Shown piece after piece: positions 42,871 to 53,202 of a stretch of 64,000 nt of DNA. The first letter of the stretch is position 1; the number at the start of each line of letters is the position of its first letter. A program made the position numbers and the translations under genes. The notes under the pieces were generated by a model, which did not search any database, had not been told where the DNA came from, and worked only from the letters and a program-made list of their open reading frames with translations. The DNA is from Blastobasis lacticolella (taxonomy: Eukaryota > Arthropoda > Insecta > Lepidoptera > Blastobasidae): positions 4,538,501 through 4,602,500 of the forward strand of contig LR990053.1 of assembly GCA_905147135.1 (NCBI GenBank). Direction: 5' to 3'.

Positions 42871-44191
42871 CGCAGTTGGATGTATTAATATTGCGTACCA
42901 AAACGTGAGAGGCCTTAATACTAAACTGGTGCATTTCAGAAACAGCTTACTAACAACAAGCTATGACATCGTCGCTGTTACTGAAACATTTCTAACGGGA
43001 TCAGTCGACGACACCGAGCTAGTTTGCGGAGGTTGGAGCCTGCTGCGCCGCGACCGCGCCACCGGCCGCGGTGGAGGCGGGGTGCTGCTGTCGGCTCGTC
43101 CCGGCGTGTCGCTACAGCGTCGGCGGGAACTGGAGACCGTCACTGGTGAAGACCTTTGGGCTTCGTGCACCATTGCGAGTGTCAGTTGCTACCTGTGCGT
43201 TGTGTACATTAATCCTCGTGCTTCCGTTGAGGAATACATGAACTGGTTTTTAAAGGTTGAGTCAGTTGTAGAGACTTTAAAGGGAATTGTCATTATCGTG
43301 GGTGACTTAAATCTTAACCCTAACCACACAAATAATGATGTTTTGTGTTATTATAATTATTTATTGACTGTGTGCGGTTTGACAGAGAAGAATAACGTGG
43401 TGAATTCGCATGGAGGTAAATTAGATGTGGTGCTGGTGTCGGAGCGCGCCCGTCGTGCGGTAGTTACCGAAATAGATAGAGGAGGACTTGTCCCGCGCCG
43501 TGACGCATACCATCCACCACTAGACATTAGTATCACAATTGAAATCGGGTACCGGACCCGCTCTGAAAAGATTGAGCCGAGCAACATAAATCGATGCGAA
43601 GACTGGAACTTTTCCAAAGGGGATTATAGTCTCCTATATAGTCTTATATCCGTTGTTTCTTGGGATGAGGTATATACGGCTCCTAATGTTGATGACGCTT
43701 TAGACTCATTCTATTGCATTCTCTACGATATATTTGACAAATGTGTACCTAAAAAGACTAGATCTACTTCTGCAAATAGGACGTATCCGGTTTGGTTTAC
43801 ATCTGACCTAATTAGGGACATCAAACGCAAAGCAGTCTTTCATCGCCAATGGAAGGCTCATGGCTGTAAAGAGTCTTATGCTCAGTTTGCTTATCTTCGA
43901 ACAGATATAAAAAAACGTTCCCTACTAGCGTATGACACTTATATTCGGCACATTGAAAATAGGATTAAGGACAACCCCCGTGCATTCTGGCAACACATAA
44001 GCAGTCTCAAATCCAAGGCTGGCTTTGAAACTAAAGTCACCTATGAAGGCAAATGCTTTACTGGCAGTGGGGCAGCGCAGGCGTTTGCTTCATTCTTTGC
44101 TAGCGTGTTTCTACCCGATGTTCCACTTCTTGATTGCGAAAAGATCTGCTCAAATGATAAAACTACATCTGCTATCTATATAATTATATAA
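42869..44191 (+). CDS. LINE ORF2 N-terminal part: EEP endonuclease
   Basis: Frame +1 to ORF1. Endonuclease sequence begins about 42884 (INIAYQNVRGLNTKL) with no ATG nearby; the first methionine-like start is a GTG inside the motif, so translation by re-initiation or frameshift from ORF1 is likely, as in many LINEs. Landmarks: QNVRGLN (metal-binding Asn), VTETFL (catalytic Glu), GDLNLNP (GDxN), and DAYHPPL where many relatives have an SDH or D-x-H-H-P form. The domain nicks target DNA to prime reverse transcription. The frame runs on into the linker and ends at a TAA at 44189 because of a frameshift in the TATA-rich run at about 44173-44191; two extra bases there would account for it. Confidence 0.75.
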   Translation, partial: NAVGCINIAYQNVRGLNTKLVHFRNSLLTTSYDIVAVTETFLTGSVDDTELVCGGWSLLRRDRATGRGGGGVLLSARPGVSLQRRRELETVTGEDLWASCTIASVSCYLCVVYINPRASVEEYMNWFLKVESVVETLKGIVIIVGDLNLNPNHTNNDVLCYYNYLLTVCGLTEKNNVVNSHGGKLDVVLVSERARRAVVTEIDRGGLVPRRDAYHPPLDISITIEIGYRTRSEKIEPSNINRCEDWNFSKGDYSLLYSLISVVSWDEVYTAPNVDDALDSFYCILYDIFDKCVPKKTRSTSANRTYPVWFTSDLIRDIKRKAVFHRQWKAHGCKESYAQFAYLRTDIKKRSLLAYDTYIRHIENRIKDNPRAFWQHISSLKSKAGFETKVTYEGKCFTGSGAAQAFASFFASVFLPDVPLLDCEKICSNDKTTSAIYIII

Positions 44192-45759
44192 GTGTCACGG
44201 AAATTACTGCCAGGGAAGTTGAAAGGGGCATAAATAAGCTCAAACTTTCGGTTGGTCCTGATCATGTACCTGCGTTTATTATAAAAGGCTGCAAAGATGT
44301 GCTCGTGGGTCCTATTTGCCATGTTCTTAATTTGTCGTTGTCCACAAGTGTTTACCCACAACGCTGGAAAACTACCCGTGTCACGCCGATTCCTAAGTCT
44401 GGTGACTCTTTCGATGTTACGAATTGCAGACCCATAGCGATTCAATCGTCTTCGGCCAAGCTATACGAGTGCATTCTCCATGGTCGTATTTCTTCGCAGA
44501 TAAAACCTTATTTGTGCGAGGCTCAGCATGGGTTTAGGTCAAATAGATCGGTTAATACCAATTTAGTGACATTGGTCAGCATGATATCCGAAAATCTGGA
44601 TCGAGGGGCTCAAGTTGATGTCCTTTACTTCGACTTCAAAAAGGCGTTTGACCGGGTGGATAATGATGTGTTGCTGGGTAGGCTCTGTGCAATTGGTTTA
44701 TCACCACAGTTGCTGCAGCTCTTTGCCAGCTACATGTCTGATAGGCAGCAGTACGTACGCCATGGTTGTTTCCTGTCGGATCTCTATCACACACGTTCAG
44801 GGGTAAGCCAGGGCTCTGTACTGGGTCCGCTTTTATTTAACATCATGATCAATGACCTGACATCTGTTCTTAGCTCCGCTGAAGGTCTGCTCTATGCGGA
44901 TGACCTCAAACTCGTTCATGTCGTGGATACAGCGTCAGATTGTAATTCCTTGCAGAATGATATCGACGCGGTACTGGAATGGAGCCTTGAAAACAAGCTT
45001 CTCTTCAATCCTGATAAGTGCTGTGTGATTTCATTCAGCAGATCTAAAAATCCAATCATAACTCAGTACAAGCTTGGCCATGAAATAATTAGGCGCGTCA
45101 CAACGGTCAAGGATTTGGGCGTCACATTCGACTCAGCGTTAAACTTCCACGGACACATTAGGGACCTTGCAGTGGGGTGTTATAAAAGGTTAGGTTTTAT
45201 AATCAGGAACGCCAGAGAATTTCACGATCCCGCATCAATCAAGCTTGTTTATACTGCCTTGGTTAGATCAAAGCTGGAATCGTCATCGATAGTGTGGAAC
45301 CCTTACCAATATACTTACGCCTTGCTTCTGGAGAAGATTCAAAAGGCATTCCTTCGTTTTCTCTACAAAAAAGTTTATGGGTATTACCCTTTCTTGTACC
45401 CGACTAAATTTCTACAGGGGTTCCTAGGCTTTAATTCTTTAGAGGTGAGGCGTAATTACTACCTTTTGGTAATGGTTTGTCGTATTTTGCGTGGTGAGTC
45501 AGACTGTCTTGACCTGGTGTCTGGAGCGGTACGACTATTTGTACCTCCAGTTCCCAGGATTCAACTCAGACCACGCCAGCCCAGTTTACTCGCTACTCCC
45601 GCGGTCCGAACCGTTTCGCACGCCAATTCACCCATTATTCGAGCCTTGGGTATGCTCAACGCGCTCCTGGCATCGGCACCCGAGTGTGACTTATTTAACT
45701 GGCGATGGATGGATGTGTGCAAGGAATGCTTGAAGTACTGCGAGAGGATTAATGAATGA
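44191..45759 (+). CDS. LINE ORF2 C-terminal part: reverse transcriptase
   Basis: Continues ORF2 in a new frame: TAREVERGINKLKLSVGPDH, RVTPIPKSGD, NCRPIAIQSSSAKLYE, QHGFRSNRSV, then motif A YFDFKKAFD, motif B SGVSQGSVLGPLLFN, and motif C LLYADDLKL with the catalytic YADD. Motif D-like KCCVISF and the thumb VKDLGVTFDS follow. The C-terminus (WMDVCKECLKYCERINE) matches the length and style of jockey/CR1 ends. All catalytic Asp residues are present; only the upstream shift stops ORF2 from being one protein. A stop at 45757 leaves about 80 bases of 3' UTR before the microsatellite tail. Confidence 0.8.
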   Translation, partial: SVTEITAREVERGINKLKLSVGPDHVPAFIIKGCKDVLVGPICHVLNLSLSTSVYPQRWKTTRVTPIPKSGDSFDVTNCRPIAIQSSSAKLYECILHGRISSQIKPYLCEAQHGFRSNRSVNTNLVTLVSMISENLDRGAQVDVLYFDFKKAFDRVDNDVLLGRLCAIGLSPQLLQLFASYMSDRQQYVRHGCFLSDLYHTRSGVSQGSVLGPLLFNIMINDLTSVLSSAEGLLYADDLKLVHVVDTASDCNSLQNDIDAVLEWSLENKLLFNPDKCCVISFSRSKNPIITQYKLGHEIIRRVTTVKDLGVTFDSALNFHGHIRDLAVGCYKRLGFIIRNAREFHDPASIKLVYTALVRSKLESSSIVWNPYQYTYALLLEKIQKAFLRFLYKKVYGYYPFLYPTKFLQGFLGFNSLEVRRNYYLLVMVCRILRGESDCLDLVSGAVRLFVPPVPRIQLRPRQPSLLATPAVRTVSHANSPIIRALGMLNALLASAPECDLFNWRWMDVCKECLKYCERINE

Positions 45760-45836
45760 TATTGTTTTGTAATAAATACTGATATATCTTAAGCTTTCAG
45801 TGAATTGGTGAATACTGTTATACTGTAAAGTTGTTT

Positions 45837-45857
45837 TAAATAAATAAATAAATAAAT
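45837..45857 (+). repeat. TAAA microsatellite tail of the LINE
   Basis: (TAAA)5-like run marking the 3' end of the CR1-like element. Confidence 0.85.
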
Positions 45858-45975
45858 TAATGATGAGCTTTCTCGTACCTGGCTCCCAATCAAAGTCCCT
45901 CCCGAAGTCTTTCCATGGGGTTCTTCGAAAGGCATGTCTACTGACACCTTAAACACCTACTGATGCCTCTCATTG

Positions 45976-46145
45976 CCGGGCACGGTCCGGTCGTGACTGG
46001 CGTGGGGTAAGTTTGCTGCTGCCATAAGGCGGCCAGCGTGTCACTGTGTGCTTCCTTCCTACTTTCCTACCCCCCTCCTTTTTGACGACTGAAAGGGATA
46101 TTTAATGTCCTAATCAATAAATAAATTTTGAATTTTGAATTTTGA
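45976..46145 (+). repeat. Repeat F copy
   Basis: From gggcacggtccggtcgtgac to the TTTTGAA-repeat tail (tgaattttgaattttgaa). Confidence 0.7.
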
Positions 46146-46189
46146 AAAAAGGCCGGCTACGCATACGCTCCTCTTAGGTTGCAGGTGTC

Positions 46190-46560
46190 CTGGACGACGG
46201 TGGCCGCTTTCCATCAGGTGGACCGTTCGTCCGTGTGCCTCTCAAGGCAATAAAATAATCCCGTTCGAATTGGAGCCGCTCGACTTGGGAAGTACCGCCA
46301 CCTTACATAGTACCGCAGCTAAATAATACCCTTTTAAATAGTATTGTGTTTTTGCGGTGAGTGAGGTCTCCAGTGCTCCGGGGAACCGTGGATTTTTGGC
46401 AGTGAAGGGGCATTTGCCTTTTTGCTGCCAGAGCAACGTGTTATAGAGGTGGACAACGCTTTGGCGATACTCTTGGTGTTGCTAATGTCTAAAGGTAGTG
46501 GTGACCACTTTCCTTCAGGTGGCCCGCTTGCCTGTTTGCCTACCGTATGACATAAAAAAT
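46190..46560 (+). repeat. Repeat C copy preceded by a related tail
   Basis: 46257-46560 is a full plus copy. 46190-46255 is the 3' tail of a relative ('ggtggccgctttccatcagg', gtgtgcctctcaaggc, aataaaataa) in the same orientation. Confidence 0.7.
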
Positions 46561-46819
46561 TTGGGCCAGTTTTCTCGTAACTCATTCGCGAGTTATATTA
46601 CACTCGGCTACTCATCGTCACCTTCAGCACTTCGGCACGGAATACCCTCGTTAAATCCGCAAACTTTTTACCACAAACGGTAGCTGAAAAATTGTAACAA
46701 AGTACCGCTTTCAACATTAAACCATTCTTGTGAAAAAGCAGGCCTTTCATTCTGCAAAAAAATATATTGCCTACATTTTCTGTAAATATACGAGTTTTAT
46801 AACCGTAAGTGTGAGTGCA

Positions 46820-47143
46820 GGAGCGTCGGTAGTCGATCGGTTAAGGTATCCGACTTGTAAGCGAATTCAAATCCCACTGCAGCCATGTACCAATGACTTT
46901 TTTCTGAGTTATGTATATTAGTTGAATGCTCTTACGGGGACGGAAAACATCGTGATGAAACCTGCACATTCAGTCGACTGAATGTGTAACCATGATCCAA
47001 TCTGCTCAGGTTCCCATGATAGCAGGGTCACGGAGATCAGATGGCCACTATAATTATCTGATATTCCAAATCTTGGATAATGGTCAAAGCGGACCTTGGC
47101 CCTCTTGCGTGGAGCACAACCGGGACATTAACGCCAAGATCTT
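46820..47143 (+). mobile_element. SINE-B, moderately decayed
   Basis: tRNA head (gagcgtcggtagtcgatcgg) with a B box worn to attcaaatccca, body and complete 3' end 'aaccgggacattaacgccaa'. Confidence 0.85.
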
Positions 47144-47825
47144 TAATATTATTTTAATATCAACGTAAACTCACATTTCATCCAAGACTGGAGATATATC
47201 AGAAAAACAAGAACCTCATCTAAGGCACAAGAACAAAATTGATAATAGATACAAAAGTTCCTCTCAAAAACGCTCAAAACGATTAGGCTACATTAACGGC
47301 TGGCTACGTCCGCTTAGCACTTCAAAGGCTATTTGGACCATTTAAACTTTAAACAAGGCTACGAAAAAACGGATAACAAATAATGTTATTACTTTTAAAT
47401 CTCGAAGAGCGGCGCACGCAACAAAACTAATTAGGAAAGCGCGCCAAAGCGGAAAGGTTCCGTTTAAAAACCAAGGATAAATTACTAAGTTTCGTTCTAA
47501 AAGAGACATATTTTTCCCACTCCGGGTGTTTGCGTCACAAAGTAGGACCGCTTACTTTTAAGCAATTATACGGGGTGGGACCTAGTGTCCACAAAAAGGG
47601 TGTTTGAATTTTAAAACTCATTGTGGGCATAAATTGCTACGTTTCACATTGTGAACAGGGATTATTCATTATTATGCTAATCCTGTTGTTGGGAGGTTTT
47701 AGTCATTTATTCTCGGTCGTATCTACTGGGATAGTACCCAATTCTCAGTCGTACCCGGTGAGTACCCAATGCGTACGACTGGGAATAAAATGTACTGGAA
47801 ATAAAATTGCCATTCGTACCCAGTT
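47144..47825. other. Unassigned stretch
   Basis: No gene or repeat family. Short direct repeat acccaattctcagtcgtacc / acccaatgcgtacgactggg near 47740-47780. Confidence 0.3.
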
Positions 47826-48090
47826 GTGGGGTAGGTGTAGGAGATGCGTAGGGTAGTTGTATGGGATATGTAGGGAAGGTATAGAGGTGGTGTAGGGTAG
47901 GGTTAGGGGTAGGTTTAGGGTAGATGTAGGGGAGGTGAAGGGGAGGTGCAGGGTAGGTGCAGAGTAGGTGCAGGGGAGGTGAAGGGGAGGTGTAGGGGAG
48001 GTGTAGGGAAAATATCGGGGAGGTTTAGGGGTGGTGTAGAGGAAGGGTAGGGGAAATGTAGGGAAGGTGTAGGCGAAATGTAGGCGAGAT
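47826..48090 (+). repeat. G-rich 11 bp minisatellite
   Basis: Consensus AGGTGTAGGGG; at least 14 exact-length 11-base units run 47930-48085, with looser units to the left. Variants include aggtgaagggg, aggtgcagggt and aaatgtaggga. One strand is G-rich with many GGG/GGGG tracts, so quadruplex formation is possible. The period is not a multiple of three, so frames through it are not coding. Confidence 0.85.
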
Positions 48091-48719
48091 ACAGGTTCGT
48101 TCAATATTGTTTGTGGACAAACTCCTATTTAAAAAGCTAAGTAGATATCGGTCGTCATTAACGGCTTTGTAATAATCTCTCCCGCAGATCAGAAATTGAA
48201 GTAAATAATTTAAACTTCTTACGTAAATGTGAATGATTTAGATTTAGATTTATTTATTTCATAAATTAAAAATATTATGTCAGCATTCAAAAATATAAAC
48301 TAATTACAAGCTCGTACAGTTTCACGAGTGTCATACCATTCAATCTTTACATATCATTACATCTACAAGTCTAAATAAATGACATATTGTGTGGTTACTA
48401 CAAAATCAATTTAAGATGTCAATAATTAAATTGTCAAAAATATGTGTCAATCTGTAGGTTTATATCAAAATTAATCACCATCACAATATAAAATTCAAAA
48501 ATTTTACAGGTCTTTCGAAATGTCATTATTTAAATATAACGCAGGTATTTTCAAATATAACGCATTAAAATAATTACAAAAATGAATGTCAATCTGAAAG
48601 ATTATTATATTTCAATAAATGTTAAAGTATTACATGTAAAGATTTTTTTCTAGATATACTATATTTATAAATAATTTTCCATTTATCAGCCTTTTTATAT
48701 TATTAAAAACGAATTTGGG
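48091..48719. other. AT-rich stretch, nothing recognised
   Basis: No gene or repeat seen. Confidence 0.35.
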
Positions 48720-48930
48720 TCCGATGATACCTTTATACCTTTATGGAAGTCATCAAAGTTGTAGCAGGCCAGTTGTATACGTTTTATTTAAATTCTATTA
48801 GTAAAGGCATTAGGACTTGGTGCATCTTTCACCTATTGCGGCAGCACATTGTACAGGCTCGGGCCTGCGACCGCCATATATACCTTTCTAAGTAAGTATA
48901 TGTCTATGGCATCCACGACAAAGTTTCTAA
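48720..48930 (-). pseudogene. Possible LINE C-terminal scrap
   Basis: Minus strand reads NFVVDAIDIYLLRKVYMAVA then GPSLYNVLPQ and a stop; 'lYNvLP' recalls the W-N-x-L-P block at the end of many LINE ORFs. Weak. Confidence 0.25.
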
Positions 48931-49583
48931 GCTGGCTTTGGGTACATATCTACCTGGGTGGGTATATGCCCAATGACCATGACACCCATTTAGGGTAAGC
49001 ATAGGGACGGGCTGAAAGCGCTGATCAAGGGGTATTGGGGACCCGGGGCCGGATTTAGTGCCGGAGCGCAGTACACGTGAGATTGAGGGGCAAACGCGTG
49101 AATAAACGGGTAGTTGAGGTGACTGTGGACCGGGACAAGTTTGGGACGAAATTTTAAGGTTGGCGTCTGCATGTCTGCCAGTCGGACGGGTTGCATTTCG
49201 GAGTGTGCGGAGGATTGCATGATGTCATTACGGTGTCCTCTTCCCGCTGTCGGGTAACCCAATCCGGATAAATGTTTCATTTTAGATACATAGGGCCAGA
49301 CGGCGGGAAGCGACTTTGTTTTATACTATGTATATAATTTTTTTTATAAGATTTTGACGTCTGTGGTAATAAATGTCTATCATACCGGCAGTTGATATGA
49401 CAACTGCGAGATAAATCTGACAGACTTACGTCAGAAAAACTGCACAGTTCAAAGAGTCAGTTAAAACTGAACATCGTTTATAAAGTTAGGTTAATATCTC
49501 ACCTAAATTACAAATAATCTGCAAAAGCCTCCAAAAATGCTAGGAAATGGTAAAAAAGCGTAATCAGCGTAAACTCTGCCATT
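48931..49583. other. Unassigned stretch
   Basis: A 96-codon minus frame at 49280-48990 with a proper ATG (MKHLSGLGYPTAGRG) has no known motif; kept as uncertain. Confidence 0.25.
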
Positions 49584-49792
49584 AAAATAAATAAATGGAA
49601 ATATGCTTGGAAAAAGTCACACACTTTGTAAAGCTTTTGTTTTGAGTGTTTGATAATTGATAAACTACATATACACTTATTTTAAATATATACTAAAAAA
49701 ACACCACTTCAATTTCTGCTCGGCCGGGAATTGAAAACGGGACCTCTGCGTGGCAGACCCGCATGCTGACCAACTGAACCACTCAGGTCGTC
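49584..49792 (-). mobile_element. SINE-A, decayed
   Basis: tRNA head (ctgctcggccgggaattgaa; caactgaaccactcagg) with a damaged B box and a body shortened by about 40 bases. Confidence 0.75.
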
Positions 49793-50359
49793 AACTCAGG
49801 TTTACTCTATGTCAAACTTCCAGAAGCTTCCTTAAAACTGTATTTCCAGTACCGTGTCCCAAGTCCCCAGTTTACCCAATCGCGATGTCCACGTATCGGA
49901 ATTCCGTGGGATTGTATTAAAATTTGCATGAGTTTCGTTCCGACTGGTGATTTGCTTCGCGGGCCCCGGCAACACTTTCTTTACCAATGAGGGTGAGCTC
50001 ATCGATTTGCTCGAGCCTCTGCTAAGAAATCTAGATTACTAGGGTAGGGGTTACTTTACTTTTTTTGCTGGTTTTTCGGACGAGCTATATGAAATGAACA
50101 ATAACGATGGTTCTTCTTCTTCTCTGGTAGTCTTTTATTAGTTTTTTACCGTGGAATGATAATCTGTTTTGCCGTGTGGTGTACAACAGAGCAGATATTG
50201 TTCATATTATTATACTTATATATATACATACATAATGTCACGCTTTTATAAGGGTAGGCAGAGTGCACATTGAAGTATAGTTATAACATGGCATTCAGTC
50301 AAAAATGGTCTAGCGTGTCTCTGGTAGAACCACGATATTGTGTCTACCAAATGGTGGGT
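49793..50359. other. Unassigned, with short repeat scraps
   Basis: 50172-50200 matches the repeat D start (gccgtgtggtgt); 50225-50275 'acataatgtcacgcttttat' with 'aagggtaggcagagtgcac' looks like a common lepidopteran repeat, from memory. Confidence 0.3.
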
Positions 50360-50694
50360 ATTTTTTTTGTCATACGGTATGCAAACAGGCAAGCGGGCTA
50401 CCTGATGGAAAGTGGTCAACATTCCCTATAGACATTAGCAACTCCAAGAGTATCGCCAATGCGTTGCCCACCTCTATAACACATTGCTCTGGCAGCAAAT
50501 AGGCAAATGCCCCTCCACTGCCAAAGCCACGGTTTCCCCAAATCCCCACCCCAAGAACCACTGGAGACCTTACTCACCGGTAGAAACACAATACTATTTA
50601 TCAGAGTATTATTTAGCTGCGGTATTCTGTAAGGTGGAGGTACTTCCCCAGTCGGGCGGCTCCAATTCGAACGGGAAACCCGTTATGCCCTACC
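50360..50694 (-). repeat. Repeat C copy
   Basis: Full-length minus copy, gcaaacaggcaagcgggct to cgaacgggaaacccgttatg. Confidence 0.75.
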
Positions 50695-50770
50695 TCTGTT
50701 AAAGGTAAAGTGGGACAACAGTTTCTGAGGGAAATAGAATACTAAACTCGGATGTCGTCTAAGGTCATCT

Positions 50771-50822
50771 CATCACCTTAGCGTTATTGTCCCGGTTGTG
50801 CTCTCACGTGCAAGGTTGTGCA
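50771..50822 (-). mobile_element. SINE-B 3' scrap
   Basis: Complement of the last 45 bases: gcgttattgtcccggttgtg, then ctctcacgtgcaagg. Confidence 0.65.
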
Positions 50823-51680
50823 CCAGCAGACCAACGTATTGTGGGTCTCCTACCACCCACTACTATCTCTACAAAGTGGATATTTTTTATACTCGATGAC
50901 GCAGAATAACCTAGTGCGACCTCACAGTCAATTACTTCCAACATCGATTTTCACTCACCGGCTACCAAACAAACCTAATCAGAACCCCCAAAATTCTATC
51001 AAAACAGCATCTAATATTAAAACACATCACCGACCGGACTGTGCTATAAAATAATAAAGGCGCACCCATTCATACCCGCCAAATTGACGATCAATCGCGA
51101 TAGCCAATTCTGATTGAAAAAGGTGCATCCAACAACGTCGCTAAACGCAAAGCGCCCATGGGAAATCAGTGCAGGGCGACAAATCTCCCTGACGATCGTA
51201 TAAAAACAACCGGTCCGGTTATAAATCCCGGTTATACCGACCACCGGCCACCGGACGCCGCTGTGACGGGCGAACGCGTTTTTTAAACTGAAAATTATGT
51301 GTACCAATCCGAGTGGGTGTGCAAAACGAATGTATTTAGTGGTGCAATGTTTCGCCGCGACGACGCCGATGTACTGTCGACTATAAAAGTGGACTGCCTG
51401 GTTGGAGGCATTTGCGGGTACCCTCATTTTTTTGGAAAGGTGAGGTAGGTTATTAGGGTCGAAGAGGAATTAAAGAAGGTGTCCGGTAGCTTCAACTTAT
51501 GGGTGTCGTATAAGGAGACTTAGCTATGCCTTTGAGGTACATGAACAAGAAATATGATTCTGCAATGTGTTTTTCGAAATGGTTCTTAGCTTTGTTTCAT
51601 TCAAATCGTTTTAGTAGTTTACAAAATATTTGGGTTTAAATAAACTTGATCTGGATTTATCCGACTTTTTCTGTTAAGTT
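50823..51680. other. Unassigned, partly CpG-rich
   Basis: 51180-51270 is CpG-rich with paired 'ccggtccggttataaatccc' and 'ggttataccgaccaccgg'. 51478-51541 resembles the repeat D start. No gene recognised. Confidence 0.3.
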
Positions 51681-52015
51681 ATTTCTGTCACACGGCAGAC
51701 AAACCAGCAAGCGCGCCATTTAATGAAAAGTGCACCAGCGATGTCACCAATGCGCTGCCCACCTTTAAAACTCCGGGTTGTAAATGCTAGGCACCTGCAT
51801 TGCCGAAGCCATGTCCCATGAAGCACTGGAGACCTTACTTACCGGCAGGAATACCATACTATGTATAAACCCCTTTTTTTCGTCGGGGGTTCAAAATAGT
51901 ATTGCTTGACTGCGTAATACTATTTGCAATACTATTTGCTCCACCTTGCAAATTTTGCAAGGTATTTCTCCAGTCTGGCGGATCCAATTAGAACGGAATA
52001 TCCAGCTATGCTCCA
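51681..52015 (-). repeat. Repeat C copy, old and rearranged
   Basis: Diverged family C with an insertion of about 60 bases near 51870-51930 repeating 'aatactattt'. Confidence 0.65.
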
Positions 52016-52208
52016 GTACTACTAAAATTTAAGTTTCTATCGTAGTTTTGGTCAAACCATTGTAGAAACTCAAAAGCTCTACGTATTACTTTTTAAATAT
52101 CTACAACTGAGATAAATCGACCAATGAGCTCCTTATCATACTTCCTATTACCTGACGACCGGAGTGGTTTAGATGGTTAAAATTCGTAACGTGACGTAAC
52201 GGGAGTAA

Positions 52209-52332
52209 CGTGTTATAGAGGTGGGCAACGCATTGACGATACTCTTGGTGTTGCTAATGTCTATAGGCAGTGGTGACTACTTTCCATCAGGTGGCCCGCT
52301 TGCCTGTTTGCCTATAGTATGTCATAAAAAAA
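52209..52332 (+). repeat. Repeat C, 5'-truncated
   Basis: Last 124 bases of the family, ending gcttgcctgtttgcctatag and an A run. Confidence 0.75.
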
Positions 52333-52532
52333 AATTTAAAATTCAAAAATTCAAATTTTCTTTACTGTTTAGGACATTAAATATCTCTTTCAATCGTCAA
52401 AAAGGAGGGAGGTAGGAAAGTAGGAAGGAAACACACAGTGACAAACTGACCGCCCTATGGCCGCAGCAAACCCACCCCTCGCCAACCACGACCGGACCGT
52501 GCTCGACAATGCCAGACCGAGCCGGACCGGTA
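52333..52532 (-). repeat. Repeat F, minus strand
   Basis: Complement of 803-1023/45976: aggacattaaatatctcttt, gtaggaaagtaggaaggaaa, cgaccggaccgtgctc. Confidence 0.7.
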
Positions 52533-52752
52533 GAGGTCCCGAATTCAATTCCCGGTCGGGCAGAAATTTTAATAATGAATTTTTACTTCTGTTACGGGTC
52601 TGGGTATTGTGTGTATAATAAGTATATATTTAAAAATATATAAGTAGTTTATCAGTTTTCTGGACTCCATAACACAAGCTTTGCTTACTTTGGGGCTAGA
52701 TGGCGCTGTGTGAATTGTCCAAGCATATTTATTTATTTATTATTATTTTATT
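52530..52752 (+). mobile_element. SINE-A, A-box end missing
   Basis: Starts at taggggtc-like sequence just before the B box (gaattcaattccc) and runs to the tatttatttattatt tail. Directly abuts repeat F. Confidence 0.8.
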
Positions 52753-53200
52753 GAAGCCTCCATATAAATGAATAAAGCTTAACTAGCTTGGTACAGCGAT
52801 TTCTCGACCAGAAAACCGCCAATTATTGCAATTTTACACATCGGCCAACAAATAGATTATGGTGACAAAATAGCGAATCATTTCGACTGGCCGTGCGGCT
52901 GTGACGTCATCACAGCGTAAAATGAGACTGTCCATGCGTGCTGTATTCATTACCAGAGTTGGATTTCCATCAATATTAAAATATAGGTGCACCGTGCATT
53001 CGGTATCATGCCGCTAGCCGAAATCGATGGAATTCATTATTCAGAAAGACGTATAGAGGCCAGGGGATGTTCTTTTTTTTAAGGAAAACTTCGTCTCATT
53101 GGGTCATTGAATTGGCAGTTATGGAATTGGAGCCAACGACTCATTTAAAGTAGTTCAGTACGACCAGTGAAAGATGGTCACAATGCATACCTAATGCGCC
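52753..53200. other. Unassigned stretch
   Basis: No gene or repeat family. Confidence 0.3.
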
Positions 53201-53202
53201 TA

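Larger units (their letters stand above)
41155..45857 (+). mobile_element. Near-complete CR1-like non-LTR retrotransposon
   Basis: About 4.7 kb: leader of roughly 490 bases, ORF1 (PHD finger), ORF2 (EEP endonuclease plus reverse transcriptase, one frameshift), short 3' UTR, and a TAAA microsatellite at 45837-45857. PHD-bearing ORF1 and a microsatellite tail suit the CR1 group of the jockey superfamily. The 5' boundary is approximate: no target duplication was found, and 41155 is chosen where the sequence changes near 'gtcaccgtccgctattcaac'. The element has few lesions and is the youngest-looking coding unit in the window. Confidence 0.8.

Noticed and set aside
47826..48090. Telomere-like (TTAGG) array
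   Set aside because: Only isolated GGTTAGG-like strings occur; the true period is 11 bp, not 5.
48990..49280. 96-codon minus ORF with a true ATG
   Set aside because: No motif recognised and the adjacent sequence looks like decayed retroelement.
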